Positions 4,853-5,453 of a stretch of DNA of 5,453 bases are shown here, one piece after another. Each line of letters begins with the position of its first letter. Position 1 is the first letter of the stretch. The notes below the pieces were generated by a model, which had not been told where the DNA came from, made no database searches, and worked only from the letters and a program-made list of their open reading frames with translations. Source of the DNA: Minisyncoccota bacterium (lineage in GTDB: Bacteria; Patescibacteriota; Minisyncoccia; Phycocordibacterales; UBA2100); assembly GCA_018061585.1 (NCBI GenBank), contig JAGOTU010000061.1, positions 1 through 5,453 of the forward strand. Direction: 5' to 3'. Position numbers and translations under genes: made by a program.

Positions 4853-5453
4853 CTAACCCAAATGAGCGTGATCGTTGTAGGTGTTGAGCTTCCACTCATC
4901 CTCAGATTCAAACCAGCTCTCGCGCCGGATAACGGTTATCCCCGTATTCTCGACATGCGCCGATCGCTGAATACTGTGGAATGCCGCTGCATTCAGACTA
5001 TCCTTCAGAAGTACGCGAGCGATGATCGTACGCAGAAAATATCCATGAGTAACCACCAGCAATCGCTCTTCCTTTCGTCCGTCCAAATATGCGAGCGCAG
5101 CATCAGCTCGAGCAACAAGATCTTCAAAGTTCTCACCATCCTCAATGCGCACTCCCGGCGTATGGAGCGACGTCTCCCATTCTCGCCAGAGCTTGGCGGC
5201 CTTCTCGTCTGTGTACGGCTTCCCGTTGATACTCGTCGGCTTTATGCGCTCAACAAAGAGCTCTGAATATACTGGTTCTTTACCGGTCTTCTCTGCGATG
5301 ATCTCGCATGTGGTACGCGCACGCAGGAACGGACTCGAAATAAGCGTGTCGAATTCGATCCGTGACGCGCGTTCTGCTACTGCGTGCGCCTGTTCGATCC
5401 CTCGCGCGCTCAGGGGCGAATCCGGCCCTTGGAATTCTGGTGCAACATTGGCC
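4853..5453 (-). CDS. Histidine phosphatase superfamily protein (5' end cut off)
   Basis: The reading frame is open from the window edge to a TAG at 4853, giving 199 visible residues. It belongs to the histidine phosphatase (phosphoglycerate mutase-like) superfamily, which transfers phosphate through a catalytic histidine. Visible motifs are SSPFLRARTTCEII at 39-52 (the SPxxRAxQT block, Arg 44), VERIKPTS at 67-74 with candidate proton donor E68, DGENFED at 105-111, and VVTHG at 133-137 with the second active-site His136. The RHG motif with the nucleophile is missing, because about 8-15 N-terminal residues lie beyond the edge. The visible start (ANVAPEFQG) is just what normally follows that motif. 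A GTG at 5152 is internal and not the start. The substrate cannot be assigned: sugar phosphates, alpha-ribazole phosphate and other phosphoesters are all known in the family. Confidence 0.92.
   Translation of the reverse strand, partial: ANVAPEFQGPDSPLSARGIEQAHAVAERASRIEFDTLISSPFLRARTTCEIIAEKTGKEPVYSELFVERIKPTSINGKPYTDEKAAKLWREWETSLHTPGVRIEDGENFEDLVARADAALAYLDGRKEERLLVVTHGYFLRTIIARVLLKDSLNAAAFHSIQRSAHVENTGITVIRRESWFESEDEWKLNTYNDHAHLG

Noticed and set aside
4853..5152. Histidine phosphatase starting at the GTG at 5152 (99 residues).
   Set aside because: The frame continues open to the window edge and contains the SPxxRA motif upstream of that GTG, so the gene is longer and cut by the window.
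1..5453. CRISPR arrays, tRNA or rRNA genes, insertion sequences, riboswitches.
   Set aside because: Reading through both strands showed no regularly spaced direct repeats, no cloverleaf-like stretch, no transposase and no long structured leader. The intergenic gaps are too short to hold most of these.

Overview
This window carries seven protein-coding genes packed almost end to end at roughly 50% GC. No RNA gene, mobile element or CRISPR array was seen. The host is a bacterium. Compact layout, a two-repeat DUF5666-like surface protein, few recognisable ribosome binding sites and start codons sitting directly behind -10 boxes would fit a Patescibacteria/CPR (Parcubacteria-like) genome. That assignment is an inference and is not proven by any marker gene here.

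Left part (28-2456) looks like a metal-handling cluster. On the minus strand lies a YibE/F-family membrane protein (28-1155). Divergent from it is a two-gene plus-strand operon: a Fur-family metalloregulator (1226-1648) and, 4 nt later, a ZIP-family metal transporter with a histidine-rich loop (1653-2456). The short divergent intergenic region holds a perfect 10-1-10 palindrome (1190-1210) with the 7-1-7 layout of Fur/Zur/PerR boxes. It covers the -35/spacer region of the regulator promoter and the upstream part of the YibE/F promoter. The simplest reading is an autoregulated metal-uptake operon whose repressor may also control YibE/F.

Right part (2457-5453) is all on the minus strand. Read in the direction of transcription it holds a histidine phosphatase (5' end cut by the window edge), a secreted or anchored DUF5666-like two-repeat protein, aspartate carbamoyltransferase PyrB, and a two-TM protein with an extracytoplasmic sensor-like domain but no kinase. 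These genes have no evident common pathway. Three of them have their own -10 box, so they look like adjacent single transcription units and not one operon.

The most notable pattern is promoter architecture. Four genes (YibE/F, Fur-type, sensor-like, pyrB) have TATAAT or TATATT exactly 6 nt before the start codon, and a fifth (DUF5666-like) has TATTCT 7 nt before it. This places the predicted transcription start on the first base of the start codon, so the mRNAs would be leaderless. It also fixes several start codons, including the GTG of pyrB. Other points of interest are an orphan plus-strand TATAAT with a hairpin and a 14-codon ORF at 4783-4856, zero-gap convergent stop codons at 2456/2457, and no UGA stop among seven genes.
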